Assembly (NCBI RefSeq): GCF_009866805.1
Contig: NZ_SIZW01000042.1
Coordinates: forward strand, 744,001-808,000
Direction of reading: 5' to 3'
DNA from: Schauerella aestuarii
Lineage (GTDB): Bacteria; Pseudomonadota; Gammaproteobacteria; Burkholderiales; Burkholderiaceae_B
DNA: 64,000 nt
The first letter of the stretch is position 1, and every line of letters starts with the position of its first letter. Below are positions 8,294-17,253 of the stretch, piece by piece. The notes under the pieces are model-generated. The model ran no database searches and had not been told where the DNA came from. It was given only the letters and a program-made list of their open reading frames with translations. The translations under genes were made by a program, and so were the position numbers.

Positions 8294-9553
8294 ATGAATG
8301 CGTTCGTTCCGAACAATGTTGGCAGGCGTCGCCTGCTTAAATTGAGTACATCAGCCCTGGCCATTGGAAGTCTGGGCCTGACTCAGGGTGCAACTGCAGC
8401 CGCGCTGGCGTCCGAACCTGCCACAGCCTTGGATAAACCCAAAGCAAGTGCAAGCGGCGCCAAACCCCTTCCCGGCTATGCAGATTGGAAAGATGCGGAC
8501 AGCATGATCGTGCACAGTGCGAACACGATCGAAACGAAGCGGGAAGCGCTCGGTAGCAGCGTCATCACGTCTGCCGACCGTTTATATGTGCGAAATAACC
8601 TGCCACCGCCCGCCGCGTCAATACTCGATGACCGTGACGGATGGACTGTCGACATTGCGGGCGTGAAGACGCCAACGTCAATGACTGTTGCCGATTTAAA
8701 GCGCGTCGGGGTCGAAAGCGTTGCAATGGTGCTGCAATGCTCGGGCAACGGTCGGGGCTATTTTCCCGACAAGCCGAGCGGCACGCCCTGGCAGGTTGGC
8801 GCCGCGGGCTGTGTGATCTGGAGCGGCGTTCCGGTGCGCGATCTTGTGGCGCTCCAGGGCGGCGTGACTGATGGCATGGTGTTCATGACCGGCACGGGTG
8901 GCGAGAAGCTGCCCGAAGGACTCGATCCCAATGCCGTCATGGTCGAGCGTTCGGTGCCGAGCGAAGCGATGCAGGACGCGCTACTCGCGTGGGAAATGAA
9001 CGGTAAACCCATCTCACTGGCCCATGGCGGGCCGCTGCGCCTCATTGTCCCTGGGTACACCGGGGTCAACAGCGTCAAGTACATCAAGCGGTTGGCCTTC
9101 ACCGAGAAAGAAAGCCCCGCTGCCATCCAACAGACCGGCTATCGACTGTCACCCAAAGGCCAGAAAGGCAGTCCCGATCAGCCATCCGTATGGAAGATGG
9201 GCGTGAAGTCGTGGATCAACTCGCCGGATGGCAAGTCGGCGCCTGTGAAGGCAGGCAAGGCCGTCGTGGAAGGCGTGGCCTTCGGTGGGATGAACGGCAT
9301 CAAGCAGGTGGAGGTGTCGATCGACGGCGGCACGACCTGGCGGCAAGCGAGATTGGTCGGACCCGATCTGGGTCGATACGCATGGCGGCAATTTTCGCTT
9401 CCGGTCGAGTTGGCTGCAGGTGAACACATGCTGATGTCTCGCGCGACGGATACCGAAGGCAACGTACAGGCCGAGCATCGTCCAGAGAATGCAGGGGGCT
9501 ACATCAACACAAGTTGGCGTGACCATGCACTGACCGTCACCGTTGCTGCGTAA
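8294..9553 (+). CDS. sorA: Sulfite dehydrogenase molybdopterin subunit (SorA-like)
   Basis: A 419-residue sulfite-oxidase-fold enzyme, exported by a Tat-like signal (GRRRLLKLSTSALAIG). The Mo-ligand cysteine is in VLQCSGNGRGYF near residue 153, and the C-terminal dimerisation domain includes the characteristic VEVSIDGGTTWRQA. SorA oxidises sulfite to sulfate in the periplasm and passes electrons to a cytochrome c, here the next gene, 14 bp downstream. GAGGAG at 8282-8287 supports the start. SoxC is the closest alternative, but no other sox genes are present and the partner is a single-haem cytochrome. Confidence 0.85.
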   Translation: MNAFVPNNVGRRRLLKLSTSALAIGSLGLTQGATAAALASEPATALDKPKASASGAKPLPGYADWKDADSMIVHSANTIETKREALGSSVITSADRLYVRNNLPPPAASILDDRDGWTVDIAGVKTPTSMTVADLKRVGVESVAMVLQCSGNGRGYFPDKPSGTPWQVGAAGCVIWSGVPVRDLVALQGGVTDGMVFMTGTGGEKLPEGLDPNAVMVERSVPSEAMQDALLAWEMNGKPISLAHGGPLRLIVPGYTGVNSVKYIKRLAFTEKESPAAIQQTGYRLSPKGQKGSPDQPSVWKMGVKSWINSPDGKSAPVKAGKAVVEGVAFGGMNGIKQVEVSIDGGTTWRQARLVGPDLGRYAWRQFSLPVELAAGEHMLMSRATDTEGNVQAEHRPENAGGYINTSWRDHALTVTVAA

Positions 9554-9567
9554 GAGATGACTCAACT

Positions 9568-9942
9568 ATGTTCAATTTGATCGGATGGCGCGGGCGTGGC
9601 CCCAAAAAGCGGCTCAAGACGCACGCCGGTTACGCCGCCGCGCTGGCACTCTCACTTTCAAGCAGTAGCAGCATGGCGGAACCGCCGACGACAGCGATGA
9701 TGGACGCTGGCCGCCAGCTTTTCCACAAGGCAGCTCCTGCATGTGCGCTTTGCCATACCTTGGCAGATGCGCAGTCGACGGGCGCCATCGGCCCGGTACT
9801 GGACGAAATAAAACCGGATGCCACCCGTGTCGAGACGGCGATACGTAATGGCATCGGGCAGATGCCCGCCTATACCAATCTGTCTGAGCAAGACATCAAG
9901 ACACTATCGTCATATGTGGCCAAGGCCGCGGCAGGGGAATAA
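9568..9942 (+). CDS. sorB: Periplasmic c-type cytochrome (SorB-like)
   Basis: A 124-residue monohaem cytochrome c. A signal sequence ends near S-S-S-M-A-E, the single haem site is CALCH near residue 59, and the distal methionine is probably in GIGQMPAYTNLSEQDI. It follows the SorA-like gene directly, matching the SorAB arrangement in which this subunit takes electrons from the molybdenum subunit. No strong ribosome-binding site is visible, so it may be translationally coupled. Confidence 0.85.
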   Translation: MFNLIGWRGRGPKKRLKTHAGYAAALALSLSSSSSMAEPPTTAMMDAGRQLFHKAAPACALCHTLADAQSTGAIGPVLDEIKPDATRVETAIRNGIGQMPAYTNLSEQDIKTLSSYVAKAAAGE

Positions 9943-10071
9943 ACCGCCCGGTCACGCCGCACGCGTGCTCCCAACGCGATCCGCGCGTGCGCACGGGCGA
10001 TTGCCTAGAGACACGATCGCCTGCTCTGTCGCCAAATCGGATCAGATGCTAATGCGGAAATAAAGATTGGC

Positions 10072-10941
10072 CTAGTCCGGTGCGCGAACGACGTTGGACA
10101 ACTGGGTGTCCGCAATATCGAGCATGGCACGCAAGCGATCCATATGCCGCAGATCGTGGTGATAACCCACCCATATATCTCTGCTTGGCGGCTGCTCCGG
10201 CATATCGATGCGCTGCAATCCCGGCACTGCGTCACCAAGCGGCCTGGGCAAAACCGCGACACCCAACCCTTGCGCGCACATCTGCGCCTGAACGGCGCGA
10301 CTCGTACTGGTGAATACGCGCTTCGACGTTGGAAACCGGTCGAGCAGCCAGGCCACGTCCGGAAAGTGCGACTGCGCCGTATTCATCAGGATGAGGCCGA
10401 CCGACACGGGATCGCGCTGCATGGCTTGTGCAGTGTCGGCCGAACCATAAAGACCGTATGGAACGCTCAATAATCGGCGTTGGACGATATCCGGTTCGGT
10501 GAAGGGCACGATTCTGAATGCCACGTCGGCATCGCGACGGGAAAGGTTGAGTAACCGATAACTCGCGATCACCTCAGGCACAACTGCAGGGTGGCGGCGC
10601 GTGAGTTCTATCAGGACAGGTGCCAACACGTAGCTGGCAAACCATTCCGCCGAGGAGATCCGCAGTATTCCCTCCAGGCGCTCTTGGTTTCCCGCCAGTC
10701 GTCGCTCCATCGACAGGGCCGCATTCTCCATGGACTCTGCGAGCGTGAAGATGCCGTCCCCGGCATCTGTGAGCACTAGCCCCTCGCTGGTTCTACGAAA
10801 GAGCGCTTGCCCGGCTTCATCCTCAAGCACCTTTATTCGGCGACCTACCGTTGGGTGGCTCACTCCCAGGTTTCTAGCGGCCGCACCGAGCGACCCGCAA
10901 CGCACCGTTGCCAAAAATATTCGAACGTCGCTCCATTCCAT
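10072..10941 (-). CDS. LysR-type transcriptional regulator
   Basis: A 289-residue LysR-family protein. The N-terminal winged helix reads WSDVRIFLATVRCGSLGAAA and continues with SHPTVGRRIKVLEDE, followed by an inducer-binding domain. The ATG at 10941 (MEWSDV) fits the usual family start. It is divergent from an SDR gene, the standard position for a regulator that controls its neighbour. It ends 129 bp past the SorB stop, convergently. The inducer is unknown. Confidence 0.9.
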   Translation of the reverse strand: MEWSDVRIFLATVRCGSLGAAARNLGVSHPTVGRRIKVLEDEAGQALFRRTSEGLVLTDAGDGIFTLAESMENAALSMERRLAGNQERLEGILRISSAEWFASYVLAPVLIELTRRHPAVVPEVIASYRLLNLSRRDADVAFRIVPFTEPDIVQRRLLSVPYGLYGSADTAQAMQRDPVSVGLILMNTAQSHFPDVAWLLDRFPTSKRVFTSTSRAVQAQMCAQGLGVAVLPRPLGDAVPGLQRIDMPEQPPSRDIWVGYHHDLRHMDRLRAMLDIADTQLSNVVRAPD

Positions 10942-10962
10942 GCCTGCACCACCGTTCAAAAA

Positions 10963-10979
10963 TGTACGCCCAATATACA
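10963..10979. promoter_or_regulatory. Possible LysR-regulator binding site (TGTA-N9-TACA)
   Basis: In the 135-bp gap between the divergent LysR and SDR genes, TGTACGCCCAATATACA forms an interrupted dyad within 40 bp of the regulator start. Its T-N11-A content fits a LysR box, but that motif is weak and common. Confidence 0.3.
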
Positions 10980-11076
10980 GGCATGGCAGTTCTCAAACAT
11001 CCTTGTCAGGGCCAACATGGCATCCAGATCGAAGCCGCCCAGTCGGGCCTTCATCACTCTGGACGGATCTCACACC

Positions 11077-11823
11077 ATGAACAAATTAAAAGACAAGGTT
11101 GCCATCGTGACGGGCGCCTCGAAGGGCATCGGCGCGGGCATCGCACGCCAGCTCGCAGCCGATGGCGCCAAGGTCATCGTCAACTACATCTCGAGCAAAA
11201 GCAGTGCTGACGACGTAGTCGCCGACATCGAGGCCGCAGGTGGAATGGCTGTGGCCGTGCGTGCGGACGTCCGCGTCAAGACAGATGTTGACGCGCTGAT
11301 CGACGTCGCCATCCAGCGCTTCGGCCATTTGGACATCGTAGTGAATAATGCCGGCATATATCAATTCGCCAAGATCGAAGAAACTACCGAAGCGCTTTAT
11401 CGCCAGCAGTTCGACATCAATGTGCTCGGCACGCTGCTGGTCGCCGGCGCAGCCGCGCCCCATCTTGGCCGCGGCAGCTGCATCATCAACATCAGCTCAT
11501 TCGTGACCCGCGTTCTTCCAGCCGAGAGTGCCATCTACAGCGGCACCAAGGGCGCGGTCGATGCGATCACCGGCGTGCTCTCGCGCGAACTTGGCCCGCG
11601 TGGCATCCGAGTCAATGCGGTAAACCCCGGCATGATCGAAACGGAAGGCACGCATGCGGCCGGCGCCATGGACTCCGACTTCCAGACCTGGAATGAAGGA
11701 TTGACGCCCCTTGGCCGCATCGGTCAGGTGCGGGACATCGCGCCGATCGTTTCTTTCCTCGCCTCTGACGATGCCGGCTGGGTCACCGGTGAGGTGATCC
11801 TGGGATCCGGCGGCATGCGTTAA
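11077..11823 (+). CDS. Short-chain dehydrogenase/reductase (SDR)
   Basis: A 248-residue classical SDR. The NAD(P)-binding loop is TGASKGIGAGIA near residue 13, with VNNAGIY near 90, the catalytic serine in INISSF near 140, and the Y-x3-K pair in YSGTKGA near 156. The chosen ATG (MNKLKDKVAIV) matches the family start; the frame is open further upstream. It is divergent from the LysR gene, and its stop overlaps the stop of the HxlR remnant on the other strand. Substrate unknown; such enzymes are often annotated as 3-oxoacyl-ACP reductase-like. Confidence 0.9.
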   Translation: MNKLKDKVAIVTGASKGIGAGIARQLAADGAKVIVNYISSKSSADDVVADIEAAGGMAVAVRADVRVKTDVDALIDVAIQRFGHLDIVVNNAGIYQFAKIEETTEALYRQQFDINVLGTLLVAGAAAPHLGRGSCIINISSFVTRVLPAESAIYSGTKGAVDAITGVLSRELGPRGIRVNAVNPGMIETEGTHAAGAMDSDFQTWNEGLTPLGRIGQVRDIAPIVSFLASDDAGWVTGEVILGSGGMR

Positions 11824-12119
11824 GACGACATACGCTCGACTGAGAATTGCCGCATCGCTATCAGCACGGGCAGAAGCGCCCTCCCCCCTTCCGACAGGTG
11901 GTATTCCACCCTGCGAGGACGCTCGCCGTAATCCACGCGATCGATCAAGCCATCGTTGGCAAGTTCCCGCAAATGCGCCGTCAACATTTTCTGCGAAATG
12001 CCAGGCAGGTCCCGCTTGAGTTGAAGGGTGCGCATTGACGGATCGGCATACAGCCTGAAGAGAATCGGCAACTTCCAGCGCCCCTGGATCATTCTGATCG
12101 TGCGTGAGACATGCGCGAC
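11820..12119 (-). pseudogene. HxlR-family regulator lacking its 5' end
   Basis: The frame encodes most of an HxlR-type winged helix (GRWKLPILFRLY, then SQKMLTAHLRELANDGLIDR and RRVEYHLSEGGRALLP). Homology continues in frame upstream of the only ATG (at 12092) with V-S-R-T-I-R-M-I-Q, yet no ATG, GTG or TTG occurs before a stop codon at 12174-12176. No ribosome-binding site precedes the ATG. Immediately beyond, on the other strand, lies the C-terminal tail of an SDR gene. The simplest reading is a deletion that removed the regulator's start. A shortened 90-residue product from 12092 is possible but would lack the first helix. Confidence 0.6.
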
Positions 12120-12141
12120 CGAGCCGTCGGCGCCAAGGCAG

Positions 12142-12252
12142 GTCTCACGCGCTACTGCGGAGTCAGCTGTTGCCTATCTTGCCAGCCCGATCTCCGGATA
12201 CATCACAGGCATCAACCTCAGGATCGATGGTGGTCTCTCGCCAGTGCTCTAG
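12142..12252 (+). pseudogene. C-terminal remnant of a second SDR gene
   Basis: About 36 codons encode SRATAESAVAYLASPISGYI, then T-G-I-N-L-R-I-D-G-G-L-S-P-V-L and a stop. This is the conserved C-terminus of classical SDRs (L-A-S, Y-I-T-G, D-G-G). No Rossmann motif, serine or Y-x3-K precedes it; the frame upstream is unrelated and runs antisense to the HxlR remnant. HxlR regulators are commonly divergent from SDR genes, so one internal deletion between such a pair would give exactly this fusion. Confidence 0.75.
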
Positions 12253-12415
12253 CCTGGATCGACGGGCCGAGAATGCATTCGGCTTCCGTCAACTTCGGTC
12301 CCGTGCATAAACGTAAAGATTATCGGCGGTTCTTTTAATCGGCTATTGGGATACGACGTTGAATGCATCCCGATCAACCACGTAGATATATTTTTTATCC
12401 TCAAAGGAATTTGAC

Positions 12416-13267
12416 ATGGAAATCGGACTGATTGGTTTAGGTGCCATGGGGCGTGCAATGGCTGCCAATTTGATAACTGCCGGGCACAGCGTGAAAGGCT
12501 GGAGTCGCTCCGGTGGTGAAATGCCTGGCGTAACGATGGTTTCGACGCCAAGCGACGCATTTCAAGCGGATGCCGTGCTGACCATGCTGTCAGACGATGT
12601 CGCCATCCGTAGCGTGCTGCTCGACGCTGACGTGCTGCGTGCAGCGCGGCCGGGGTTGGTGCATGTGGTGAGTTCGACCATATCGGTCGACTTTTCGCAA
12701 GCGTTGGTCGAGCACCATAAGCAGGCAGGCATCGCCTATGTTGCCGCGCCGGTACTGGGCCGCCCCGACGTCGCTGCCAAGGGAGAGCTGAATATTCTGG
12801 CGGCCGGCGAGCCCCACGCGTTGGAAAAGGTTCAGCCGCTGTTTGCAGCGATCGGTAAACGCACTTGGCCGCTTGGCGACCATCCCCCAGGCGCACATGC
12901 GGCCAAGATCGCATGCAACATGATGATCGCCATGGCCATCGAATCCATGGCGGAGGCCGTGTCGCTGACCGATGCCAACGGCGTATCGCGTACGGACTTT
13001 TTTGAGTTGATCCTGGGAACGCTGTTCGGCAGTCGCTCGTACCAGGTGTATTCAAAACTCATCAGCGAAGGTGAGCACACGCCGGGCTTCAAAGCCGCAC
13101 TGGGCTTGAAGGATCTGCGTCTGGCCCAGGAGGCGGCAGCAACGCTCGCCGCCCCGTTGCCCATGCTGGCCGCTGTGCATGAACAAATGCGCCGCGCAGT
13201 CGATGCGGGCGGCGCAGACCGCGATTGGTCGATCATGGCCGATTACACACTACGGAGCACGCGCTAG
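12416..13267 (+). CDS. NAD(P)-dependent beta-hydroxyacid-type dehydrogenase / imine reductase-like
   Basis: A 283-residue member of the 3-hydroxyisobutyrate dehydrogenase family. It has the Rossmann loop IGLIGLGAMGRAMAANL at the start, the substrate loop VVSSTISVDFSQ near 92, and the catalytic lysine in HAAKIACNMMI near 165. AAAGGA lies 9-10 nt upstream of the ATG. Members oxidise 3-hydroxy acids, reduce tartronate semialdehyde or reduce imines. The gene stands alone between the SDR remnant and the convergent sensor kinase. Confidence 0.88.
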   Translation: MEIGLIGLGAMGRAMAANLITAGHSVKGWSRSGGEMPGVTMVSTPSDAFQADAVLTMLSDDVAIRSVLLDADVLRAARPGLVHVVSSTISVDFSQALVEHHKQAGIAYVAAPVLGRPDVAAKGELNILAAGEPHALEKVQPLFAAIGKRTWPLGDHPPGAHAAKIACNMMIAMAIESMAEAVSLTDANGVSRTDFFELILGTLFGSRSYQVYSKLISEGEHTPGFKAALGLKDLRLAQEAAATLAAPLPMLAAVHEQMRRAVDAGGADRDWSIMADYTLRSTR

Positions 13268-13295
13268 CCGTTGGATGCCATCGCGTCACGTGTCA

Positions 13296-14633
13296 TCACT
13301 GCGGATTGGCCGGTATGCGTACCTCCGCAGCGAGGCCGCCCCCATGACGATTGTGCAGCACCAGCGATCCACCAAGCACGACTGCGAGCTGCCGTGCGAT
13401 GGCCAGGCCCAACCCCGTCCCTCCCGTATTTCGATTGCGCGACACCTCAAGCCGATAGAACGGCTGAAACACCGCGTCAAGTTCCGCCGCCGCGATACCC
13501 GGCCCCCGGTCCAGTACGAGAATCGACACGCCTTGCGGCCCGGTATCCTGAACGCACACTTCAGCCGCACCGGCAAACTTCAATGCATTGTCGATCAAGT
13601 TGCACAGTACACGTCGCAACGCATGTGGGCGCGTCTTCAAGATGGCAACATGTTCGCCGGAAAGGCTCACCTGCTGCCCGGTGTCCTGATAATCGCACAC
13701 GATGCTATCCAGGAATGCGTGGGCGTCGATCCGCACGCATTTTTCTTCCGTCCCGTGCGCACTGCGGGCGTAGTCGATGCCTTCGCGCACCAGACGCTCC
13801 ACTTCCGCCAGATCCAGCGTCAACTTGGTTTTATCGACCGAATCGTCCATGAATTCAGCGCGCAACTTCATGCGTGTGATGGGCGTTTGCAGGTCGTGTG
13901 AAATCGCCCCGAGTAATTGCATACGTTCTTTGAGGTAGCTTCCGATGCGATCCTGCATCGCGTTGAATGCCACTGCGGCCCGGGCAACTTCGATCGGCCC
14001 GTGCTCGTTCAGGCGCGGACTGACCTGGTCGACGTCAAGCCGCTCGGCCGCTTGCGCAAGCCGTGTCAGCGGACGTACGGCCAGCCGGACGGCCAGCCAG
14101 GCGCAGGCCACCAAGAGCGCCAATTGCCCAGCCAGAACCACCGGCAGCCACGCTGCCATCGGTGGCATCGCCGCGTGTATGTCACGCACCACGCTGCTGC
14201 CGTCGCTCAGGGTAATGCGCGCCTGGATAAAGCTGTCGTCATCGGCCATGGCGTGAAACACGACCGGATATGAGCTGCTGAGCGCCGATCTGATCGATTC
14301 GACGGCCGTTCGAGCCGCCGCGAGGCGCAAGGGTTGGTCGGCCTCACCGGGCCCAAGCCGGTATTGCCGATTGCCACTGGACAAGCGCATCAGCCACTCT
14401 GGCCGCTCCGCCGGCGACAACCGATCGAGCGTAATGGCCGCGATACTCAACTCGCGTTCCAGGTCGCCCACCATCAACGACTTCGTTGCGTCGTAACGTT
14501 CGTAGAACAAGAGCGCAAACGACATCGCATGCGCCAGGACGAGGCCGACGAAAAAAATGAGAAACAACCGCGTCATCATTTTTCGGGGCCAAATTCTTAT
14601 CAGATAGTGCATGACGTGCATCGTTTGCGTCAC
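13296..14633 (-). CDS. Sensor histidine kinase (EnvZ-like)
   Basis: A 445-residue membrane kinase. One transmembrane helix (FLIFFVGLVLAHAMSFALLF) is followed by a periplasmic segment, a second helix near 170 and a HAMP region. The phosphoacceptor H-box is GAISHDLQTPITRMK near 243, and ATPase motifs are N (LCNLIDNALKF), G1 (DRGPGIA) and G2 (GTGLGLAIARQL). A GTG start overlaps the regulator stop by 4 nt, indicating coupled expression. It presumably phosphorylates the upstream-encoded OmpR-type regulator and may govern the adjacent redox genes. Confidence 0.92.
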   Translation of the reverse strand: MTQTMHVMHYLIRIWPRKMMTRLFLIFFVGLVLAHAMSFALLFYERYDATKSLMVGDLERELSIAAITLDRLSPAERPEWLMRLSSGNRQYRLGPGEADQPLRLAAARTAVESIRSALSSSYPVVFHAMADDDSFIQARITLSDGSSVVRDIHAAMPPMAAWLPVVLAGQLALLVACAWLAVRLAVRPLTRLAQAAERLDVDQVSPRLNEHGPIEVARAAVAFNAMQDRIGSYLKERMQLLGAISHDLQTPITRMKLRAEFMDDSVDKTKLTLDLAEVERLVREGIDYARSAHGTEEKCVRIDAHAFLDSIVCDYQDTGQQVSLSGEHVAILKTRPHALRRVLCNLIDNALKFAGAAEVCVQDTGPQGVSILVLDRGPGIAAAELDAVFQPFYRLEVSRNRNTGGTGLGLAIARQLAVVLGGSLVLHNRHGGGLAAEVRIPANPQ

Positions 14634-15367
14634 GATTCTTCCTGCACTTCGACCGACGTCGACAGCACGTACCCTTCGCTGCGCACCGTCTTGATGTAGG
14701 CAGGTTCGCGGGCATCATCACCCAGCCGCTGGCGCAGGCGGCTGACCAACAGATCGATCGAGCGGCCAAACATGTCGGCATCACGCCCTTGCGTCAGATT
14801 CAACAATTGGTCGCGGTTGAGCACACGTTGCGGGTGATCCAGAAAGACCCGCAGCAAGCGATACTCGGCGCCGCTCAGCGATACGATGGTGTTTTCCGCG
14901 TCGAGAAGCTGCCGCGCGGTGGTATCCAGTCGCCAGTGCCCGAATCGGATCAGACGGCCGGGCTCGGTGATTTGAAAATTTGGCGGCAGCATCCGCGTGC
15001 GGCGCAGTACCGCATTGATGCGGGCGAGCAGTTCTCGTGCGACGAACGGCTTCACCAGGTAATCATCGGCGCCCATTTCCAAACCGATCACGCGGTCCAT
15101 GTCATCGCTGCGAGCAGTCAGCAGCAGCACCGGGGTCTTGCGGTGTTTGCCACTGCGCAACTCTCGGCACAGCACCAGACCATCGTCACCCGGCATCATG
15201 ATGTCGAGCACAATCAGATCGACACTCATGCTTTCCAGGAAGGCGCGCATCTGCCGCCCATCAGCGGCGAAGGTAACTTGCAACCCGTTCTTTTTGAGGA
15301 AATTTCCGACAAGTTCACGAATTTCCCGATCGTCGTCGACGATCATGATGTGATCGAGCTGATCCAT
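14630..15367 (-). CDS. OmpR-family response regulator
   Basis: A 245-residue two-domain regulator. The receiver has the acidic pocket IMIVDDDREI, the phosphoacceptor Asp in LIVLDIMMPGDDG and the conserved Lys in DDYLVKPF. The C-terminal OmpR winged helix reads SGAEYRLLRVFLDHPQRVLN. The ATG at 15367 has GAGG about 8 nt upstream and starts directly before the receiver fold. It is co-transcribed with the kinase and lies 198 bp downstream of the molybdoenzyme gene on the same strand. Confidence 0.93.
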   Translation of the reverse strand: MDQLDHIMIVDDDREIRELVGNFLKKNGLQVTFAADGRQMRAFLESMSVDLIVLDIMMPGDDGLVLCRELRSGKHRKTPVLLLTARSDDMDRVIGLEMGADDYLVKPFVARELLARINAVLRRTRMLPPNFQITEPGRLIRFGHWRLDTTARQLLDAENTIVSLSGAEYRLLRVFLDHPQRVLNRDQLLNLTQGRDADMFGRSIDLLVSRLRQRLGDDAREPAYIKTVRSEGYVLSTSVEVQEES

Positions 15368-15565
15368 CTGCGGAACCTCTGACTGAGTGAGGAAAGCTGC
15401 GGGGCTGAATGGCGGCAACGCCGTGCAACCAGGGAACATTCTAGACAACAAACACGCGCGCAAGACCGCGCTGAGTGTCGTACTGTGTACGCCTGCCAGC
15501 GCGATACAAAACGGAATGAAATAGCGGTAGCCGTACCTTCTACGCGAGCGAGATGGGCATCGCCA

Positions 15566-16342
15566 TCAGATGCCCGCGTACCACTCATAGCCGCGATCTT
15601 CCCAGTATCCGCCGCGCCCACCGCCCAACATGTCGAACCCGGAGACGACCTCGATACGCATCACGTATTTCGCGTGTTTGTAGCCCAACTGCCTTTCCAC
15701 CCGGAGACGCAGCGGCGCGCCGTGCGCCACAGGCAGATCCTTGCCGTTCATCGCATAGGCAAGAATGGTCTGGGGATGGTAAGCATCGAACAGATCGATG
15801 CTCTCGTAGTAGCGGCCGCTGCCGTCGAAGGTCACCTCAAGCTCGTCGGCGCAATGAAAGACCACGTACCTGGCACCCGGTTTCAAGCGGGCCACATCCA
15901 GAATTTTTCCGAGCCCAACCCCTTGCCACTGTCCGATGGCGCTCCACCCTTCAACGCAATCGTGACGTGTGATCTGCGTGCGCGACGGCAAATGCTTCAG
16001 CTCGGACAGCGACAGGCTGAGCGGGTTCTCCACCAACCCATCCACCTGCAAGCGCCAATCGGCAAAGCCGCCCTCAAGCAGACGATTGTAGTCCTCTGAA
16101 TCCGGTGCCTGCGTGCCATTCGCGCGAAACACGGGTGAGATGTCGGCCACACTGTACTCACGGGCCAGCGAATCGCGGCCAAGCAGGCGCCGTTGACTGG
16201 CCAAGGTGAGGTGCTCGGTGCTGCGTAGCACAGCACCCCACTGCGTGCTTTGCGTCATGCGATCGCATCCTGCCAGCATGAGCGCGCCGGCACCGCCCGC
16301 CAGCGCGGCCAGAATCTTTCGTCGTGAGCGATCTGGATTCAT
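15566..16342 (-). CDS. Molybdopterin-dependent oxidoreductase, sulfite-oxidase fold (MsrP/YedY-like)
   Basis: A 258-residue exported enzyme with a Tat motif (RSRRKILAAL) and a lipobox-like LMLAGC. The Mo-ligand cysteine is in ITRHDCVEGWSAIGQW near residue 135, followed by GARYVVFHCADE. It is shorter than SorA and lacks the C-terminal dimerisation domain, as in MsrP-like catalytic subunits. It overlaps the cytochrome b gene by 4 nt; MsrP-type enzymes work with a membrane haem partner. Its reductant and substrate (sulfoxide or other) are not determined. Confidence 0.87.
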   Translation of the reverse strand: MNPDRSRRKILAALAGGAGALMLAGCDRMTQSTQWGAVLRSTEHLTLASQRRLLGRDSLAREYSVADISPVFRANGTQAPDSEDYNRLLEGGFADWRLQVDGLVENPLSLSLSELKHLPSRTQITRHDCVEGWSAIGQWQGVGLGKILDVARLKPGARYVVFHCADELEVTFDGSGRYYESIDLFDAYHPQTILAYAMNGKDLPVAHGAPLRLRVERQLGYKHAKYVMRIEVVSGFDMLGGGRGGYWEDRGYEWYAGI

Positions 16343-17202
16343 TCTTTATCCCCTGATTGATCGATCGCGTAACGTCCGCTGATCATCGACCGAATGTTGT
16401 TCCAGAAGCCGGACAGCACAACCATCAGCACGTGGACGACGACAAACAACACAAGGAGCGACGCGCTGATGAAGTGCAATGTGCGTGCGGAGGAGCGCCC
16501 TCCGAACACATCGAGCAGAAATGGAAAGACCGCATTCAGGCCGGGCGACATCGTCAGCCCTGTCAGCACCATCAGTGGCAACAATAGGAGTGCCACACTC
16601 AGATAAGTGAGCTTTTGCAGCGCGTTGTAGCGTCGCGCCTCAGCCCCCTTGGGAAACCGAAGGCGCGCATGGTCGACTACTTCCTGGCGCAGATGCGCGA
16701 GCGTCAACTGGTCCCGAGTGGGTGCCAGATCGCGGCGGATGTGACCGCGCCAGAATCCATGCGCCAAGTAGAAAAAACCATTGATCACCAGGAGCCAGGC
16801 AAAAAGAAAGTGCCAGTTTCTGCCTGCCCCGAGATCATGGTACGAGGGGATGGTGAGCCAGCTCGGGAACGCACGTGCCGCGAGTGCTTCGCTTTCGCGA
16901 GAGGCGCCAAGCACCCCCGTGGTCTCGATGCTCAGATTACCGATCTGGAAAAAGCCGTGTAAGCCGTCTTCAAGTTTCCGCGAACCGATAGCGATGAAAG
17001 CCTTGTCCGCATCCGCGCCATACTTCCCCCAGTACAGCCGAGGATGCGCATTGAATATCTGGAATCCGCTAAGCAGCAGCACAGAAAAGCACACGACGTT
17101 TACCCAGTGCGTCACGCGCACCGCCAACGAATGTCGACGAACCCACTGGCGAGGCGCGCGCGCACACAAGAAGGGCAAGCGAGAAAAATCAAAGTGTTTC
17201 AT
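16339..17202 (-). CDS. Membrane cytochrome b (thiosulfate-reductase/b561-type)
   Basis: A 287-residue integral membrane protein with about four to five helices and histidines suited to haem b: HSLAVRVTHWVNVV near 24, NWHFLFAWLLVINGFFYLAH near 125-145 and FVVVHVLMVVLSGFW near the C-terminus. The ATG at 17202 (MKHFDF) follows an AGGAGG-like sequence; the frame extends further upstream without support. It overlaps the molybdoenzyme gene by 4 nt and probably passes electrons between the quinone pool and that enzyme. Confidence 0.87.
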   Translation of the reverse strand: MKHFDFSRLPFLCARAPRQWVRRHSLAVRVTHWVNVVCFSVLLLSGFQIFNAHPRLYWGKYGADADKAFIAIGSRKLEDGLHGFFQIGNLSIETTGVLGASRESEALAARAFPSWLTIPSYHDLGAGRNWHFLFAWLLVINGFFYLAHGFWRGHIRRDLAPTRDQLTLAHLRQEVVDHARLRFPKGAEARRYNALQKLTYLSVALLLLPLMVLTGLTMSPGLNAVFPFLLDVFGGRSSARTLHFISASLLVLFVVVHVLMVVLSGFWNNIRSMISGRYAIDQSGDKE

Positions 17203-17253
17203 GCAACCTCCTTCCGGCTGGCGCGAGGCACCAGCCGGCAATGGGTGACGACA

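Noticed and set aside
9958-9991. Terminator after sorB
   Set aside because: CGCACGCG and CGCGTGCG can pair, but the loop is 18 nt and no T tract follows.
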